The notes beneath the pieces were generated by a model. The model ran no database searches. It saw only the letters and a program-made list of their open reading frames with translations, and was not told the DNA's origin. Source: Klebsiella michiganensis (GTDB lineage: Bacteria > Pseudomonadota > Gammaproteobacteria > Enterobacterales > Enterobacteriaceae). From it: a stretch of DNA of 64,000 nucleotides. Location of the stretch: contig NZ_PRDB01000032.1 in the NCBI RefSeq assembly GCF_002925905.1, positions 62,001 through 126,000 of the forward strand, given 5' to 3'. Shown here piece by piece: positions 1-8,406 of the stretch. Made by a program: the position numbers and the translations under genes. Numbering within the stretch: the stretch's first letter is position 1; the number at the start of each line of letters is the position of its first letter.

Positions 1-1126
1 CTACGGGAAGGACACTAAAATCTGGCGCCTGCATGCTGTCCCGCCTGTGGAATATACCGAAGCCGAATCAGAACGTCTTGCGGAGCTGGAAGCTCTGGAA
101 GCTAAGTATGAAGACGAGAACCCCGGCGTGAATGATGACGTCGTGGCCGGGGCTCTGGAAGCCGTCTGGGAAGAACAGCAGACCATCGCGCACCGGGCAA
201 AACACCGGGCATGGACGGATGAAATGAAGCAATCTGCCGGAGTGGTGGTTTCCTGGACTGGCCAGGAGGTGAAAGTACAGCGCGGTGTGGTGCTGTGCGC
301 CGATGAAAAAATGGAGGAGAAGGATGCATCCACCGATCAGGCCCCTGAAAAAGTCGATCCGCTGGACGCCGTCAGTGTCCCGTTGCTGACCCGCCTTTCT
401 TCTGAACGCACACTGGCGGTTCAGGCGGCCCTGTTGCAGCAGCCGCAGAAAGCCGTCGCGCTGATGGTCTGGAAAATGTGTAACTCGGTTTTCCATACCA
501 CAACGTCCGTCAAAGAGCCGTTCTGCATTAGCGTGAGTGTGTCGCATTACGCGCTGACCCGTGAAGCACCTGACGGTGAAAACAGCGTTGCGTTTCAGGC
601 CATCCAGGCAGAAAAAGAACGTCTTGAAGCCCTGTTGCCGGAAAACTGGCGAAAGGATATGACCACCTTCTTTACGCTCGATGGCGCAACCCTGATGGCA
701 CTGATGGCTTTCTGCACCGCCTGCTCCATAGATGGTGTACAGGGCAAGGATGAATTTGGTCGTAAACACCAGAGTTCGCTGGATGGGGTGGAAAACGCCA
801 TTCAGTTTGACCTTCGTGACTGGTGGAAACCGACGGCTGATAACCTTTTCTCGCACATGAAGCTGCCACACATTGTACAGGCACTCTCTCAGGCCGGACT
901 GGCTGGCGCAGCACAGGACGCCGCGAAGATGAAGAAAAAGGATGCCGCTGAACATGCAGAGCACTTCCTCTCAAAAATCCGTTGGGTTCCGGAATGGATG
1001 ACCAGTGCTGACAATCAGAAACAGCCTGCCGCAAAGTCTGAACTCAGTCTGGCAACAAGTCAGAACGATACCGACGTTGATGCCGGCGACGTCACCGACC
1101 ATAACAACCCGGCCTGCGCCGCCTGA
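1..1126 (+). CDS. ParB/RepB/Spo0J-family leading-region protein, C-terminal part (cut by window edge)
   Basis: The reading frame is open from base 2 to the stop at 1124-1126, so about 374 residues of a longer protein are visible. An internal GTG at 47 is not needed as a start. F-like plasmids carry a large ParB-like (ParB-nuclease domain) protein of roughly 650 residues directly upstream of psiB. Position and acidic, Ala/Glu-rich character fit its C-terminal part; the N-terminal catalytic ParB domain would lie outside the window. No membrane segments or signal peptide are seen. The gene is followed after 44 bp by psiB, with a GC hairpin (about 1136-1155) in between, so cotranscription is likely. 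The assignment rests on synteny more than on a motif visible here. Confidence 0.7.
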   Translation, partial: YGKDTKIWRLHAVPPVEYTEAESERLAELEALEAKYEDENPGVNDDVVAGALEAVWEEQQTIAHRAKHRAWTDEMKQSAGVVVSWTGQEVKVQRGVVLCADEKMEEKDASTDQAPEKVDPLDAVSVPLLTRLSSERTLAVQAALLQQPQKAVALMVWKMCNSVFHTTTSVKEPFCISVSVSHYALTREAPDGENSVAFQAIQAEKERLEALLPENWRKDMTTFFTLDGATLMALMAFCTACSIDGVQGKDEFGRKHQSSLDGVENAIQFDLRDWWKPTADNLFSHMKLPHIVQALSQAGLAGAAQDAAKMKKKDAAEHAEHFLSKIRWVPEWMTSADNQKQPAAKSELSLATSQNDTDVDAGDVTDHNNPACAA

Positions 1127-1170
1127 TAACGGAGACGCCGCCCTGCGGGGCGGCGATAAGGAGACTGAAA

Positions 1171-1602
1171 ATGAAAACGTTACTGACTCTGGATGTCCTG
1201 AAAACCATGTCTTCTGATGAGCTGGAAGACTACCGCGCCGCCGGTGAAGACTTTCGCCGGGAGCTGAGTCACGCTGTCATGCGCGATCTGACCTCACCGT
1301 CCGGCTGGTCCGTGAATGCCGAATACCGGTGCGAATTTGGCGGCTTCTTTCCTGTCCAGATCCGTTTTACCCCCCCTCATGGTCACTTTGATGTGGCGGT
1401 ATGCAGTCCGGGGGAGCTGAATCCTCGCTGGATAGTGGTCTTTGTTACCCGTGACGGTCAGCCGTTCTCTGTCGTTCGCGTGATGGATGCATTCAACCCT
1501 GAACTCATCACCCATACTCTGGATCTCATCGAGTGTCTTGACGCCGGTGGCTACTCGTTTGCCAGCATCATCAGCACGCTGTCACAGGAGGGCGCACAAT
1601 GA
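1171..1602 (+). CDS. psiB: PsiB, plasmid SOS-inhibition protein
   Basis: A 143-residue protein with the PsiB pattern: an N-terminal MKT-LTLDVLKTM helix, then RRELSHAVMR, then the strongly conserved block EFGGFFPVQIRFTP at about residues 50-63. Length matches F PsiB (about 144). In the family, PsiB binds RecA and keeps it from loading on SSB-coated DNA, so that single-stranded plasmid DNA entering a recipient does not trigger SOS. The start is supported by AAGGAG a few bases upstream. It overlaps psiA by 4 bases (ATGA), which indicates translational coupling. Its place between the ParB-like gene and psiA is the standard F leading-region order. Confidence 0.95.
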   Translation: MKTLLTLDVLKTMSSDELEDYRAAGEDFRRELSHAVMRDLTSPSGWSVNAEYRCEFGGFFPVQIRFTPPHGHFDVAVCSPGELNPRWIVVFVTRDGQPFSVVRVMDAFNPELITHTLDLIECLDAGGYSFASIISTLSQEGAQ

Positions 1603-2327
1603 TCCCGTCATCCAGTGCTCTTGTATCCCTGAAACCAGCCCGTCAGGCAGCGCTGCAGGCCATCATGACGGTGGAAGAAGCTCGCCAGCGCGGCGCACGT
1701 CTGCCATCGATGCCACACGTTCGGACATTCCTGCGCCTGCTGACAGGCTGTAGCCGGATTAACAGTGACGTTGCCCGCCGTATTCCTGGCCTTCACCGTG
1801 ATCCAAAAGACCGCCTTTCCAGCCTGAAACAGGTGGAAGAGGCGCTGGATATGCTTATCTCCAGCCACGGGGAATACTGTCCGCTGCCGCTGACAATGGA
1901 TGTGCAGGCTGAACTTTTTCCGGAAGTCCTTCATACCCGAACAGTACGCAGGCTAAAACGTCAGGACTTTGCCTTCACCCGAAAAATGCGCCGTGAAGCC
2001 CGTCAGGTCGAGCAGTCCTGGTTACTGCGTCAGAACCTGCTGGGACAGGCTGTCACAGAACTGAATTTTCAGTCACCGGAAACCGTCTGCACCTGGTACA
2101 CCCGGTGGAGCGACGAGTTTGACGCGGCAGAGCTTGCAGCACCGTTCTGGCGCTGGCAGTCGCGATTCACATCGCTGAAGGAACTGGACTGGCTTCGCAT
2201 CAGCGGTGAGCCGCTGTATGCAGTGATGTACGAAATTCCGTTAATTGTCCGGGAAACACCTGAGCATATTCGTGTTGCTGAACGCTGGCAGGTGCCAAAT
2301 AAGCTGGCTGATCGGAGTGGTGTATGA
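1599..2327 (+). CDS. psiA: PsiA, leading-region protein
   Basis: A 242-residue basic protein, close to the usual PsiA length (about 239). It contains the family-like block NFQSPETVCTWYTRWSDEF near residues 149-167 and a central Arg/Gln-rich segment (RLKRQDFAFTRKMRREARQVEQ). PsiA is always found after psiB in F-like leading regions; its biochemical role is not established. The ATG overlaps the psiB stop by four bases. The following small gene starts inside its stop codon (ATGA at 2324), so psiB, psiA and the next gene form one translationally coupled unit. Confidence 0.9.
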   Translation: MIPSSSALVSLKPARQAALQAIMTVEEARQRGARLPSMPHVRTFLRLLTGCSRINSDVARRIPGLHRDPKDRLSSLKQVEEALDMLISSHGEYCPLPLTMDVQAELFPEVLHTRTVRRLKRQDFAFTRKMRREARQVEQSWLLRQNLLGQAVTELNFQSPETVCTWYTRWSDEFDAAELAAPFWRWQSRFTSLKELDWLRISGEPLYAVMYEIPLIVRETPEHIRVAERWQVPNKLADRSGV

Positions 2328-2650
2328 AGTGGCGCTATTCTCTGCGCTGGAAACTGCCGCACAGGCCCTGCCCAGGTCCACGGGAACTGATTTCCGTTGT
2401 CGTGGAGGCTGGGCAGGCGGCACCTGAAGAGGTGATGTCACGCTGGGTGGCTGGCTCAGGTTACGCTGTATGCGTGGATTTTCTCGGCCAGAAACAGATC
2501 CAACGCTGGAGCGATGAACGGAAAGCAGCGGTGAGAAGGCGCAACATGCAGGCACGTATTAATCGTGTTGCCCCTTTGTTTGCCGACGAGTTAATCGAGC
2601 GTGAACTGGCTGCGCGTCCGGCGTATTTCAATGGCAAGTCCGACCAATGA
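2324..2650 (+). CDS. Small conserved leading-region protein of unknown function
   Basis: A basic protein of 108 residues, starting with an ATG that overlaps the psiA stop codon. It begins with a cluster of Arg/Lys/Trp residues (MKWRYSLRWKLPHRP) and ends with an Ala/Arg-rich helix. No signal peptide, membrane segment or catalytic motif is visible. Coupling to psiA makes it a real member of the leading-region operon. I do not recognise a family and assign no function. Confidence 0.6.
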   Translation: MKWRYSLRWKLPHRPCPGPRELISVVVEAGQAAPEEVMSRWVAGSGYAVCVDFLGQKQIQRWSDERKAAVRRRNMQARINRVAPLFADELIERELAARPAYFNGKSDQ

Positions 2651-2705
2651 ATAAGTACAATGCTGTCTGACAACGCAGATGGCCAAATACAAGGAAAGCA
2701 GAACG

Positions 2706-3080
2706 ATGAGGTACTGGTTGCTCGTTATCTTAATGAACGTGCTGTTCTGGTTGATCGTGAAGCATGTTGCTCCGGAATGGTATGGTTCCCCTGGTTATTA
2801 TGCAGGCCAAATCATCTGCACACTAATAGCTGCGGTCATCACATGGCGTGATCCGCCTGACTGGTTAGATGGAATCCTGCTCGGCGTTATAGAATTCGGC
2901 GTTCTGATTGCCGGGATTATATTCTTTGTCTGGGGCATCGGGTACAAGCTGGCATTCTGGGGGCAACATGATCCTAATACCATATATGCAAGTGCAAACG
3001 ATGTGATTTTGCCTAATCTTGCGCTGGGCACGGGCGTCTTGATTGCGGCATGGGTATACATTAGATATTTAAAGCGCTAA
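2706..3080 (+). CDS. Small integral membrane protein of unknown function
   Basis: 124 residues if started at the ATG at 2706, which has AAGGAAAG about 8 bases upstream; an in-frame ATG at 2679 would add nine hydrophilic residues and has no good ribosome site. Four hydrophobic stretches are visible: near residues 1-20 (YWLLVILMNVLFWLIV), 33-48, 60-80 (ILLGVIEFGVLIAGIIFFVW) and 103-120. That implies a four-helix inner-membrane protein. It lies between the psi operon and the hok/sok leader. No family is recognised; it could be a cargo gene rather than part of the psi unit. Confidence 0.6.
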   Translation: MRYWLLVILMNVLFWLIVKHVAPEWYGSPGYYAGQIICTLIAAVITWRDPPDWLDGILLGVIEFGVLIAGIIFFVWGIGYKLAFWGQHDPNTIYASANDVILPNLALGTGVLIAAWVYIRYLKR

Positions 3081-3197
3081 GCAGCATAAAGCGTGGATAT
3101 ACCTGGTAAGAAATAGCACCGGCCCGGTATAATCGACGTGGCGCTTGAGGCTTTTTGCCTCATGACGTGAAGGTGGTTTGTTGCCGTGTTGTGTGGC

Positions 3198-3258
3198 AAA
3201 AAGCAGAAAGCCCCGTAGTTAATTTTCATTAACCCACGAGGCCACCTGTATGCCTAGA
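3198..3258 (-). ncRNA. sok: Sok/FlmB-type antisense RNA
   Basis: The stretch from about 3140 to 3300 closely resembles the F/R1 flm (hok/sok) leader: a gcgcttgaggcttttt hairpin, then TTTGTTGCCGTGTTGTGTGG, then CCCCGTAG followed by an AATTTTCATTAA element and CACGAGGC before the mok start. In R1 and F, Sok is a roughly 65-nt unstable RNA read on the opposite strand from just inside mok; it blocks mok translation and thereby hok translation. Ends given here are placed by analogy. The antisense gene looks intact, but its normal target, a continuous mok-hok mRNA, is interrupted at 3309/3310. Confidence 0.7.
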
Positions 3259-3315
3259 CAACATCAGGATAGCCTCTTAGATGCCGCAAGGCAAGGAGAA
3301 GAAGGCCATTGTTAA
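3250..3315 (+). pseudogene. mok: mok (flmC) truncated after about 20 codons by the island
   Basis: The ATG at 3250 begins MPRQHQDSLLDAARQGEEGH, which matches the start of Mok/FlmC of F-like plasmids (the reading frame that couples hok translation). The frame then meets the island edge and stops at TAA 3313-3315 after one foreign Cys codon. The rest of the mok frame can be followed beyond 16167, running through hok in the other frame. Mok is therefore split, and the coupling that normally lets Sok control hok is lost at the DNA level. Confidence 0.75.
3295..3309. repeat. 15-bp direct repeat, left copy, at island edge
   Basis: GGAGAAGAAGGCCAT lies directly before the left island end. An identical 15-mer is at 16153-16167 directly after the right end, where it forms the Shine-Dalgarno region and first two bases of hok. 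It may be a target-site duplication, or it may mark recombination between two related hok leaders. Confidence 0.75.
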
Positions 3316-3383
3316 CACCAAGCTGTAATGTCCCCTTTGAACCATTCTAAAATGTCCCCAGACAATTCTCTGGGGGATTTTTC

Positions 3384-4724
3384 ATGATCAAAGAGACTGT
3401 TACGATGAGTCATAAGGAACTCCACCGACTTCAGATTATTCAGGAGTCAATTAATCGACATATTACTCAGGAACAAGCTGCGGCACGCATTGGCATTTCT
3501 ATTCGGCAGGTTAAACGTCTGGTGCAACGGTATAGAAATGAAGGGCCTTCTGGTCTGGTTTCCCACCGACGTGGAAAGCGTCCTAATAATTCCTTTTCTA
3601 CTGAATTCAGAGCAACAGTAATTTCACTCCTCAAAGGCCGTTACGCTGATTTTGGACCTACGTTTGCGTGCGAAAAATTGCGCGAGATACACGGTTTATC
3701 TTTATCCGTTGAAACTCTCAGAAAGTGGATGATAGAAGAGGGGTTATGGCGTGAACGCCGTCGTAAAATTGCCCGTATATATCAACGCCGCATGCGACGA
3801 CCATCTTACGGTGAACTGATCCAGATTGATGGCTCACCTCATGACTGGTTTGAAAATCGAGGCCCCAGATGTACACTGATCGTTTTCATTGATGATGCCA
3901 CCAGTGCGTTGATGGCGTTGCGTTTTGTGCCTGCTGAAACAACCCGGGCTTACATGGAAACCCTCCGGGGTTACCTTAATGATCATGGCGTACCGCTCGC
4001 TCTCTACTCTGATAGACACAGTATATTCAGGGTAAATAACCCAGAGCGGGAAGGTGAGCTGACCCAGTTCACTCGTGCGATAAAGACACTGGGCATCGAG
4101 CCAATCCATGCCAACAGCCCGCAGGCAAAAGGGCGGGTAGAGCGCGCCAATCAGACACTACAGGACAGGCTGGTCAAAGAAATGCGGCTTCAGAATATCA
4201 GTGATATTGAAACAGCAAATGCATGGTTGCCGACCTTTATTGAAGCCTATAACAACCGGTTCGCTACGTCGCCTCGTACTACTGATAATGCTCATCTTGA
4301 TGTGCACCATTCTGAAGAGGAACTGGGTTATATCTTCAGCCTACAGGCGAAGCGCGTTCTGTCTAAAAATCTCACTTTCCAGTACAAAAGCAGTGCGTTT
4401 CAGGTACGCAGTGAGGGCCGGGGATATCGACTTAGGCATTCGGTTGTTACTGTATGCGAGAACTTTGACGGTGAAATTAACGTTCTGTATGACGGGAAAG
4501 CGCTGGGCTGGGAAAAGTATGTTGATGGCCCGGAGCCTATACCACTGGATGATGAAAAGAGTGTCCATGAACGAGTGGATAATGCCCGTATTGATTTACG
4601 CTCAAAATACTATGTTAAACCTAAAGCTGACCATCCCTGGCTTACGCGCCGAACGCAAAGTCATCAGCAAGTTAAGCCCCCGAAGTTACCTAAAAAGAAG
4701 CCTGATCCCGATAAAAAAGATTGA
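3384..4724 (+). CDS. DDE transposase, ISNCY/IS1202 group (ISKpn21-like)
   Basis: A 446-residue protein. Residues about 20-50 form a helix-turn-helix (QEQAAARIGISIRQVKRLVQ), followed by a second HTH-like region. The integrase-type catalytic core has D in ELIQIDGSPH, D in LALYSDRHSIF and E in SPQAKGRVERANQ. The basic tail ends PKKKPDPDKKD. Layout and length recall the IS1202-type transposases filed as ISNCY, with ISKpn21 the nearest I can name from memory. It starts 74 bp inside the left terminal sequence, as expected for an IS. The frame is intact. It could mobilise the island if both ends are recognised; IS481 is a less likely family because those enzymes are usually nearer 320-400 residues. 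Confidence 0.8.
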   Translation: MIKETVTMSHKELHRLQIIQESINRHITQEQAAARIGISIRQVKRLVQRYRNEGPSGLVSHRRGKRPNNSFSTEFRATVISLLKGRYADFGPTFACEKLREIHGLSLSVETLRKWMIEEGLWRERRRKIARIYQRRMRRPSYGELIQIDGSPHDWFENRGPRCTLIVFIDDATSALMALRFVPAETTRAYMETLRGYLNDHGVPLALYSDRHSIFRVNNPEREGELTQFTRAIKTLGIEPIHANSPQAKGRVERANQTLQDRLVKEMRLQNISDIETANAWLPTFIEAYNNRFATSPRTTDNAHLDVHHSEEELGYIFSLQAKRVLSKNLTFQYKSSAFQVRSEGRGYRLRHSVVTVCENFDGEINVLYDGKALGWEKYVDGPEPIPLDDEKSVHERVDNARIDLRSKYYVKPKADHPWLTRRTQSHQQVKPPKLPKKKPDPDKKD

Positions 4725-4979
4725 AACCAAGATCGATTCGGTTGAGTGCATATCCATTCATAGGGTAGATTCTTAAGTCGCGTTTCTGGTGTTCATTTTC
4801 GGGTGGTTTGTTACTTGTTTTACCGGGGATATGCCAGAAACGCGCTGAGTCAGTCTGGGCGGTGCGCGTAATGCGGCGTTATGGTAAATAGCCTATGCTA
4901 ATGTCCGCTAAGAGCGAGAAGCGGACGTTTGGTTGACGAACTATATATATAAAAAAACATAGCCCGTCAGAATTGTGTT

Positions 4980-5390
4980 TTAGGGTTTGCTGATAACTGC
5001 AACATATAAAATTGAACCATCATTTTCATGGCTTACCGGTCCACTGACCCGTACCAGGTCCTGAGCATCGAAGTGCTGCCCGTTCCAGACTTTCTGCGGG
5101 ATGCGGACTTTGATGGTACCGGTTGGGTCGCGGAACGTATACCACTCGTCCTGCTGCTGGCTGACAACATTGCCTTCCAGTGTGATCCACGCCCCTTCGT
5201 GCATTGACGATACGATCTGAATCCGGCTTTGACTATTCTCCTGCTGAACTTTATGACCGGCATACATGTGCTCAGTGACGACAGGCTCTTTCTCTGCGGA
5301 GAAGCCACCTTGCGCTGCCAGAGCAGGAATGGCGATGAACGAAGTGAGTAACACTCCGGTGACGAACTGACTGAAATATTGTTTTTGCAT
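4980..5390 (-). CDS. YgiW/YdeI-family periplasmic OB-fold protein
   Basis: About 136 residues from the ATG at 5390, which has GGAA seven bases upstream; an ATG four codons earlier (5402) lacks a site. Residues 1-25 form a clear Sec signal peptide ending PALAAQGGF. The rest has the BOF (bacterial OB-fold) signature: EGAWITLEGNVV, a DEWYTFRDPTGTIKVRIP core and VRVSGPVS. Family members are periplasmic stress proteins, often induced by metals, peroxide or cationic agents. Two G-tract palindromes (5415-5430 and 5471-5489) lie upstream, so control by the nearby RcnR/NreA-like repressor is likely. A role in periplasmic nickel or cobalt handling is inferred from context. Confidence 0.8.
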   Translation of the reverse strand: MQKQYFSQFVTGVLLTSFIAIPALAAQGGFSAEKEPVVTEHMYAGHKVQQENSQSRIQIVSSMHEGAWITLEGNVVSQQQDEWYTFRDPTGTIKVRIPQKVWNGQHFDAQDLVRVSGPVSHENDGSILYVAVISKP

Positions 5391-5414
5391 AGCAGATTCC
5401 ATTTATAATTTTAC

Positions 5415-5430
5415 ATCCCCCATGGGGGAT
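5415..5430. promoter_or_regulatory. G-tract palindrome, putative RcnR/NreA operator 1 (upstream of the YgiW-like gene)
   Basis: ATCCCCCATGGGGGAT is a perfect 16-bp palindrome 24 bp upstream of the preferred start. CsoR/RcnR-family repressors bind C/G tracts flanked by A/T inverted repeats, and such a repressor is encoded at 6707-6976. Confidence 0.65.
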
Positions 5431-5470
5431 ATTGTCGATGATAAATGAGCGGCTATAAAAGCTCAATTCC

Positions 5471-5489
5471 TATCCCCGGCAGGGGGATA
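5471..5489. promoter_or_regulatory. G-tract inverted repeat, putative operator 2
   Basis: TATCCCC-ggcag-GGGGATA, a second copy of the motif about 55 bp further upstream of the YgiW-like gene. Two sites in tandem suggest cooperative repression or a second start point. Confidence 0.55.
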
Positions 5490-5516
5490 AAAATATGATG
5501 GGCTTCAGAAATATAA

Positions 5517-5536
5517 AACCCACCGGTTGGTGGGTT
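5517..5536 (-). terminator. Rho-independent terminator of the nreA-rcnA transcript
   Basis: On the minus strand ACCCACC-AACC-GGTGGGT is followed by TTTTAT, about 30 bp after the rcnA stop codon. Confidence 0.7.
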
Positions 5537-5563
5537 CAGGCGTGAGATTCATACAGGAGAAAA

Positions 5564-6694
5564 TCAGCTCGTTACGCCGATCCAGCCGTGATAGCCCATG
5601 TAAATGCCGACAAGTGCAATCAGTACGCTTGAGAAGTATGGAGCCCGCCGCGCCAGCGTATCCAGGCCACTCCAGCGTTTGGTTGCCTGACGAACGCTGA
5701 AAGCCGCCGCTGCGCCCACTGAAACCAGCGTGATCGCTAAACCGATGCTGAAACACAGTACCAGCGCGGCACCGAGCGTAAATTCCTTCACCTGGATGCA
5801 GAGCAGCAAAACGGTAATGGCTGCCGGGCAAGGAATAAGGCCGCCGGTCAGGCCGAACAGGATTATTTGTCCGGTGGTTACGCTGCGATTCGCAAAACGT
5901 TTTTTGATGTCGTTCGCATGCGCTTTTTCGTGAGCATCCTGATATTCGCGAGAATTAACATCCAGACCTTCCAGCGAGGAATGATCGTGGTCGTGTTCAT
6001 GTTCACGGAATTCCACATCATAATCATGCACATGGCCGCGATGGCCTAAAGACAGGCGAACATCAAAGCTGTGTGGCTCCGGGATCGCCAGGGCCGATTC
6101 CATAAACCCGTCTTTTTCGACGAAATCAAATACCTGTGAAAATGTCCCTGGACCACGGTTGGTCACCAGAGAAATGTCGCGAGCTTCCCATTTCTTGCCG
6201 CTGAGCGAGCGTAAACGCCAGTGAGGGGGTTGTCCTTCTTCGAAAATCGAGAGTTCAACGCTGCCATGGCCCGTATCGATGATGCGGGTTTCGTCATGAT
6301 CGTGATGACCGTGGCTGTGTTCCTCTTCCTGCTCCATCTTCCACAGCTTTTCGCCGCGCCAGGTTCGCCAGAACATCCATGCCGCCGTACCGAGAATGAT
6401 GACGGCGGAAATCAGCTGAAACCAGGGTTCGGCTGATTCAGCAGTGAATTTCTGACTGATATACATTCCGCCGAACGCAATGAGCCAGACAACAGACGTA
6501 TGAGAAATTGTCGCGGCAAGCCCCAGTAATACCGCTTGCTTGACCGTTCCCCGGATGGCCACAATAAAGGCGGCCATCATCGTTTTGGAATGCCCTGGCT
6601 CCAGTCCGTGAAGCGCACCGAGCAAAATAGCGCTGGGGATGAACAGCCAGGCATTGGCCACGCCTTGCTGTAAAAGAGTGGAAAAATCAGTCAT
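5564..6694 (-). CDS. rcnA: RcnA-like nickel/cobalt efflux protein with enlarged cytoplasmic loop
   Basis: A 376-residue membrane protein. It opens with the RcnA block LLGALHGLEPGHSKTMMAAF, which contains the HX-GHSKT metal-entry motif, and has about six membrane helices plus a C-terminal GLTGGLIPCPAAITVLL helix. E. coli RcnA is about 274 residues. The difference is a loop at roughly residues 120-240 that holds several His/Asp clusters (EEHSHGHHDHDE, EHEHDHDH) separated by about 90 residues of non-His, beta-looking sequence. The protein should export Ni/Co across the inner membrane. It starts 12 bp after the repressor gene, so the two form an operon, ended by the hairpin at 5517-5536. Confidence 0.9.
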   Translation of the reverse strand: MTDFSTLLQQGVANAWLFIPSAILLGALHGLEPGHSKTMMAAFIVAIRGTVKQAVLLGLAATISHTSVVWLIAFGGMYISQKFTAESAEPWFQLISAVIILGTAAWMFWRTWRGEKLWKMEQEEEHSHGHHDHDETRIIDTGHGSVELSIFEEGQPPHWRLRSLSGKKWEARDISLVTNRGPGTFSQVFDFVEKDGFMESALAIPEPHSFDVRLSLGHRGHVHDYDVEFREHEHDHDHSSLEGLDVNSREYQDAHEKAHANDIKKRFANRSVTTGQIILFGLTGGLIPCPAAITVLLLCIQVKEFTLGAALVLCFSIGLAITLVSVGAAAAFSVRQATKRWSGLDTLARRAPYFSSVLIALVGIYMGYHGWIGVTS

Positions 6695-6706
6695 GTTTCG
6701 CTTGCC

Positions 6707-6976
6707 TTAAAGATATTTAGTTATCTCTTTAAATTCGCTAAGCGTCTTATCAGACTCCGTGTGGTCAGCATGAAGGGCATCCTCCAGGCAGTGATCCAGA
6801 TGGTCATGAATTAAGGTACGCTTCGCATTCGTTATCGCCTTTTCCACAGCGTGCAGTTGCTGGGCGATATCCAGACATGCTTTCTCATCTTCGAGCATCT
6901 GGATGGTACTTTTCAGGTGCCCTGCGGCACGTTTAAGTCTTTTAATAATGTCAGGGTGTGATGCATGAACGGTCAT
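6707..6976 (-). CDS. NreA/RcnR-like metal-sensing repressor (CsoR/RcnR family)
   Basis: An 89-residue all-helical protein of the CsoR/RcnR/FrmR family: RLKRAAGHLKSTIQMLED, then Cys34 (EKACLDIAQQLHAVEKAI), then IHDHLDHC with His57, His59, His62 and Cys63. The N-terminal His4/His7 plus Cys34 and the His pair in helix 2 match the ligand positions used for Ni/Co sensing. It resembles NreA/NcrB/DmeR repressors more than E. coli RcnR. Known members bind G-tract palindromes and release DNA when metal binds. Four such palindromes lie in this island. It is cotranscribed with rcnA and is the likely regulator of the whole nickel set. Confidence 0.85.
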   Translation of the reverse strand: MTVHASHPDIIKRLKRAAGHLKSTIQMLEDEKACLDIAQQLHAVEKAITNAKRTLIHDHLDHCLEDALHADHTESDKTLSEFKEITKYL

Positions 6977-7081
6977 GGTTTATCCTCTCCAGGTGGAAGG
7001 GATAAGATAATGTGTATCAACGCCATGGTCACACTTTTTATCGGCTTATCCTCTCCTGATACGTTGTCTTTTTTTGGGAAA

Positions 7082-8380
7082 TTACTTCTCTTTCTTCGGC
7101 CAGGACGGATGTTCATCGTCAATGACGAAATCATGCTCATGGGTCGATTCGTTGTTTGTTTCCGGGTCTTTGTGGCTGTGAACCTGAGCGTACACTTCAT
7201 GCTCAGGACGCCAGATAAGTACGGCGGTGACCAGCGACAATGTTGCCACAACAGTCAGGGCGATGAATGAAGCCTGTGTCCCCCATGCCGCACCAACCCA
7301 TCCGGCCAGCGGATAAGTCACCAGCCAGCATGAATGTGACAGTGCAAACTGGGCGGCAAACAGCGCCGGTCTGTCTTCCGCTGTTGACGAACGGCGCAGC
7401 AGGCGACCACCCGGTGTCTGAGAAAGTGAATAGCCCACCCCCAGCAGTGCCCAGAGCACAACCAGCGTGATGTAATCCTTCAGGAAAATGCCTGACCCCA
7501 GGCCAATGACTAAAAGCGCCGTACCTGCAAGCATCGGCATACGGTCGCTCATGTTGTCGAGGAGTCTGGGGAGAACCAGGGCCGATACCATGGACCCCAC
7601 GCCGAAGAAGGCCAGCGCAATAGCGGTAGACCGCTGTGAGAAACCAAAGTCCGCCTGAACCAGAACGACGGTGTTGACGATAACCATTGCACTCGCTGCC
7701 GCTACGGCCATGTTGAGTGCCAGCAGGCCGCGCAGTCTGGGCGTTTTCAGGAAGATGCGCATACCTCGTGTAGTTTTGTCATAGATGCTGCGTTTGACCG
7801 TTAACGCTTTCATCTTCGGCAGTGTCACGGAAACAACCAGAGCTGCTGAAGCAAGGAACCCGACTGCCGTACCGGCAAACAGGTTGTGGAAACTCATGAC
7901 CGTCAGCAGTGCAGCCGCCAGCATAGGGCTGATGACGCTTTCAAGATCGTAGGCCAGACGTGACAGAGACAGCGCCCGGGTATATTCACGTTCGTCAGGA
8001 AGAATATCCGGGATAGTTGCCTGGAAAGTAGGCGTAAACGCCGCCGAGGCAGCCTGAAGAATGAAGATCAGGATGTAGATTTCCCATATCTGGGTGACAA
8101 AAGGCAGCGTGATAGCCACGAGAGCGCGAACCAGGTCCAGTGTTACCAGCATGGTGCGACGCGGGAATTTATCGGCAAAAGCCGCCGCCACGGGCGCAAC
8201 AAGAATATAGGCGCTCATTTTGATAGCCAGCGCGGTACCCAGCACTGCCCCGGCTCTGTCACCTGCGAGATCGTAGGCCAGTAACCCTAACGCAACGGTC
8301 GCCAGACCGGTGCCAATAAGGGCGATAACCTGTGCCATAAACAGGTGGCGATAGGTACGATTAGAAAGAATGTTGAGCAT
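7082..8380 (-). CDS. nreB: NreB-like MFS nickel exporter with His-rich tail
   Basis: A 432-residue major-facilitator protein with twelve hydrophobic segments and MFS signature residues in loop 2-3 (DKFPRRTMLV). The C-terminal 40 residues are His/Asp/Glu-rich (VHSHKDPETNNESTHEHD), a hallmark of NreB-type nickel-resistance exporters. The start at 8380 is followed upstream by a G-tract palindrome (8407-8423), 26 bp away, so expression should be released by nickel through the CsoR-type repressor. It reads in the same direction as nreA-rcnA, with 105 bp between. A decayed second copy of its first 65 codons is at 10905-11097. Confidence 0.88.
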   Translation of the reverse strand: MLNILSNRTYRHLFMAQVIALIGTGLATVALGLLAYDLAGDRAGAVLGTALAIKMSAYILVAPVAAAFADKFPRRTMLVTLDLVRALVAITLPFVTQIWEIYILIFILQAASAAFTPTFQATIPDILPDEREYTRALSLSRLAYDLESVISPMLAAALLTVMSFHNLFAGTAVGFLASAALVVSVTLPKMKALTVKRSIYDKTTRGMRIFLKTPRLRGLLALNMAVAAASAMVIVNTVVLVQADFGFSQRSTAIALAFFGVGSMVSALVLPRLLDNMSDRMPMLAGTALLVIGLGSGIFLKDYITLVVLWALLGVGYSLSQTPGGRLLRRSSTAEDRPALFAAQFALSHSCWLVTYPLAGWVGAAWGTQASFIALTVVATLSLVTAVLIWRPEHEVYAQVHSHKDPETNNESTHEHDFVIDDEHPSWPKKEK

Positions 8381-8406
8381 CAGGAAATCTCTTGGTTTGA
8401 AATCAC

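Noticed and set aside
3384..4724. Assignment of the transposase to IS481
   Set aside because: The ends have IS481-like TGT...C motifs, but the 446-residue length and C-terminal extension fit the IS1202/ISNCY group better.
4201..4776. 191-codon + frame overlapping the transposase end
   Set aside because: It is the other frame of the intact transposase; no domain or start site.
6707..6976. Calling the repressor a true RcnR
   Set aside because: Helix sequence (CLDIAQQLHAVEKAI, IHDHLDHC) is closer to NreA/NcrB/DmeR; it is the likely functional counterpart of RcnR, not an ortholog.
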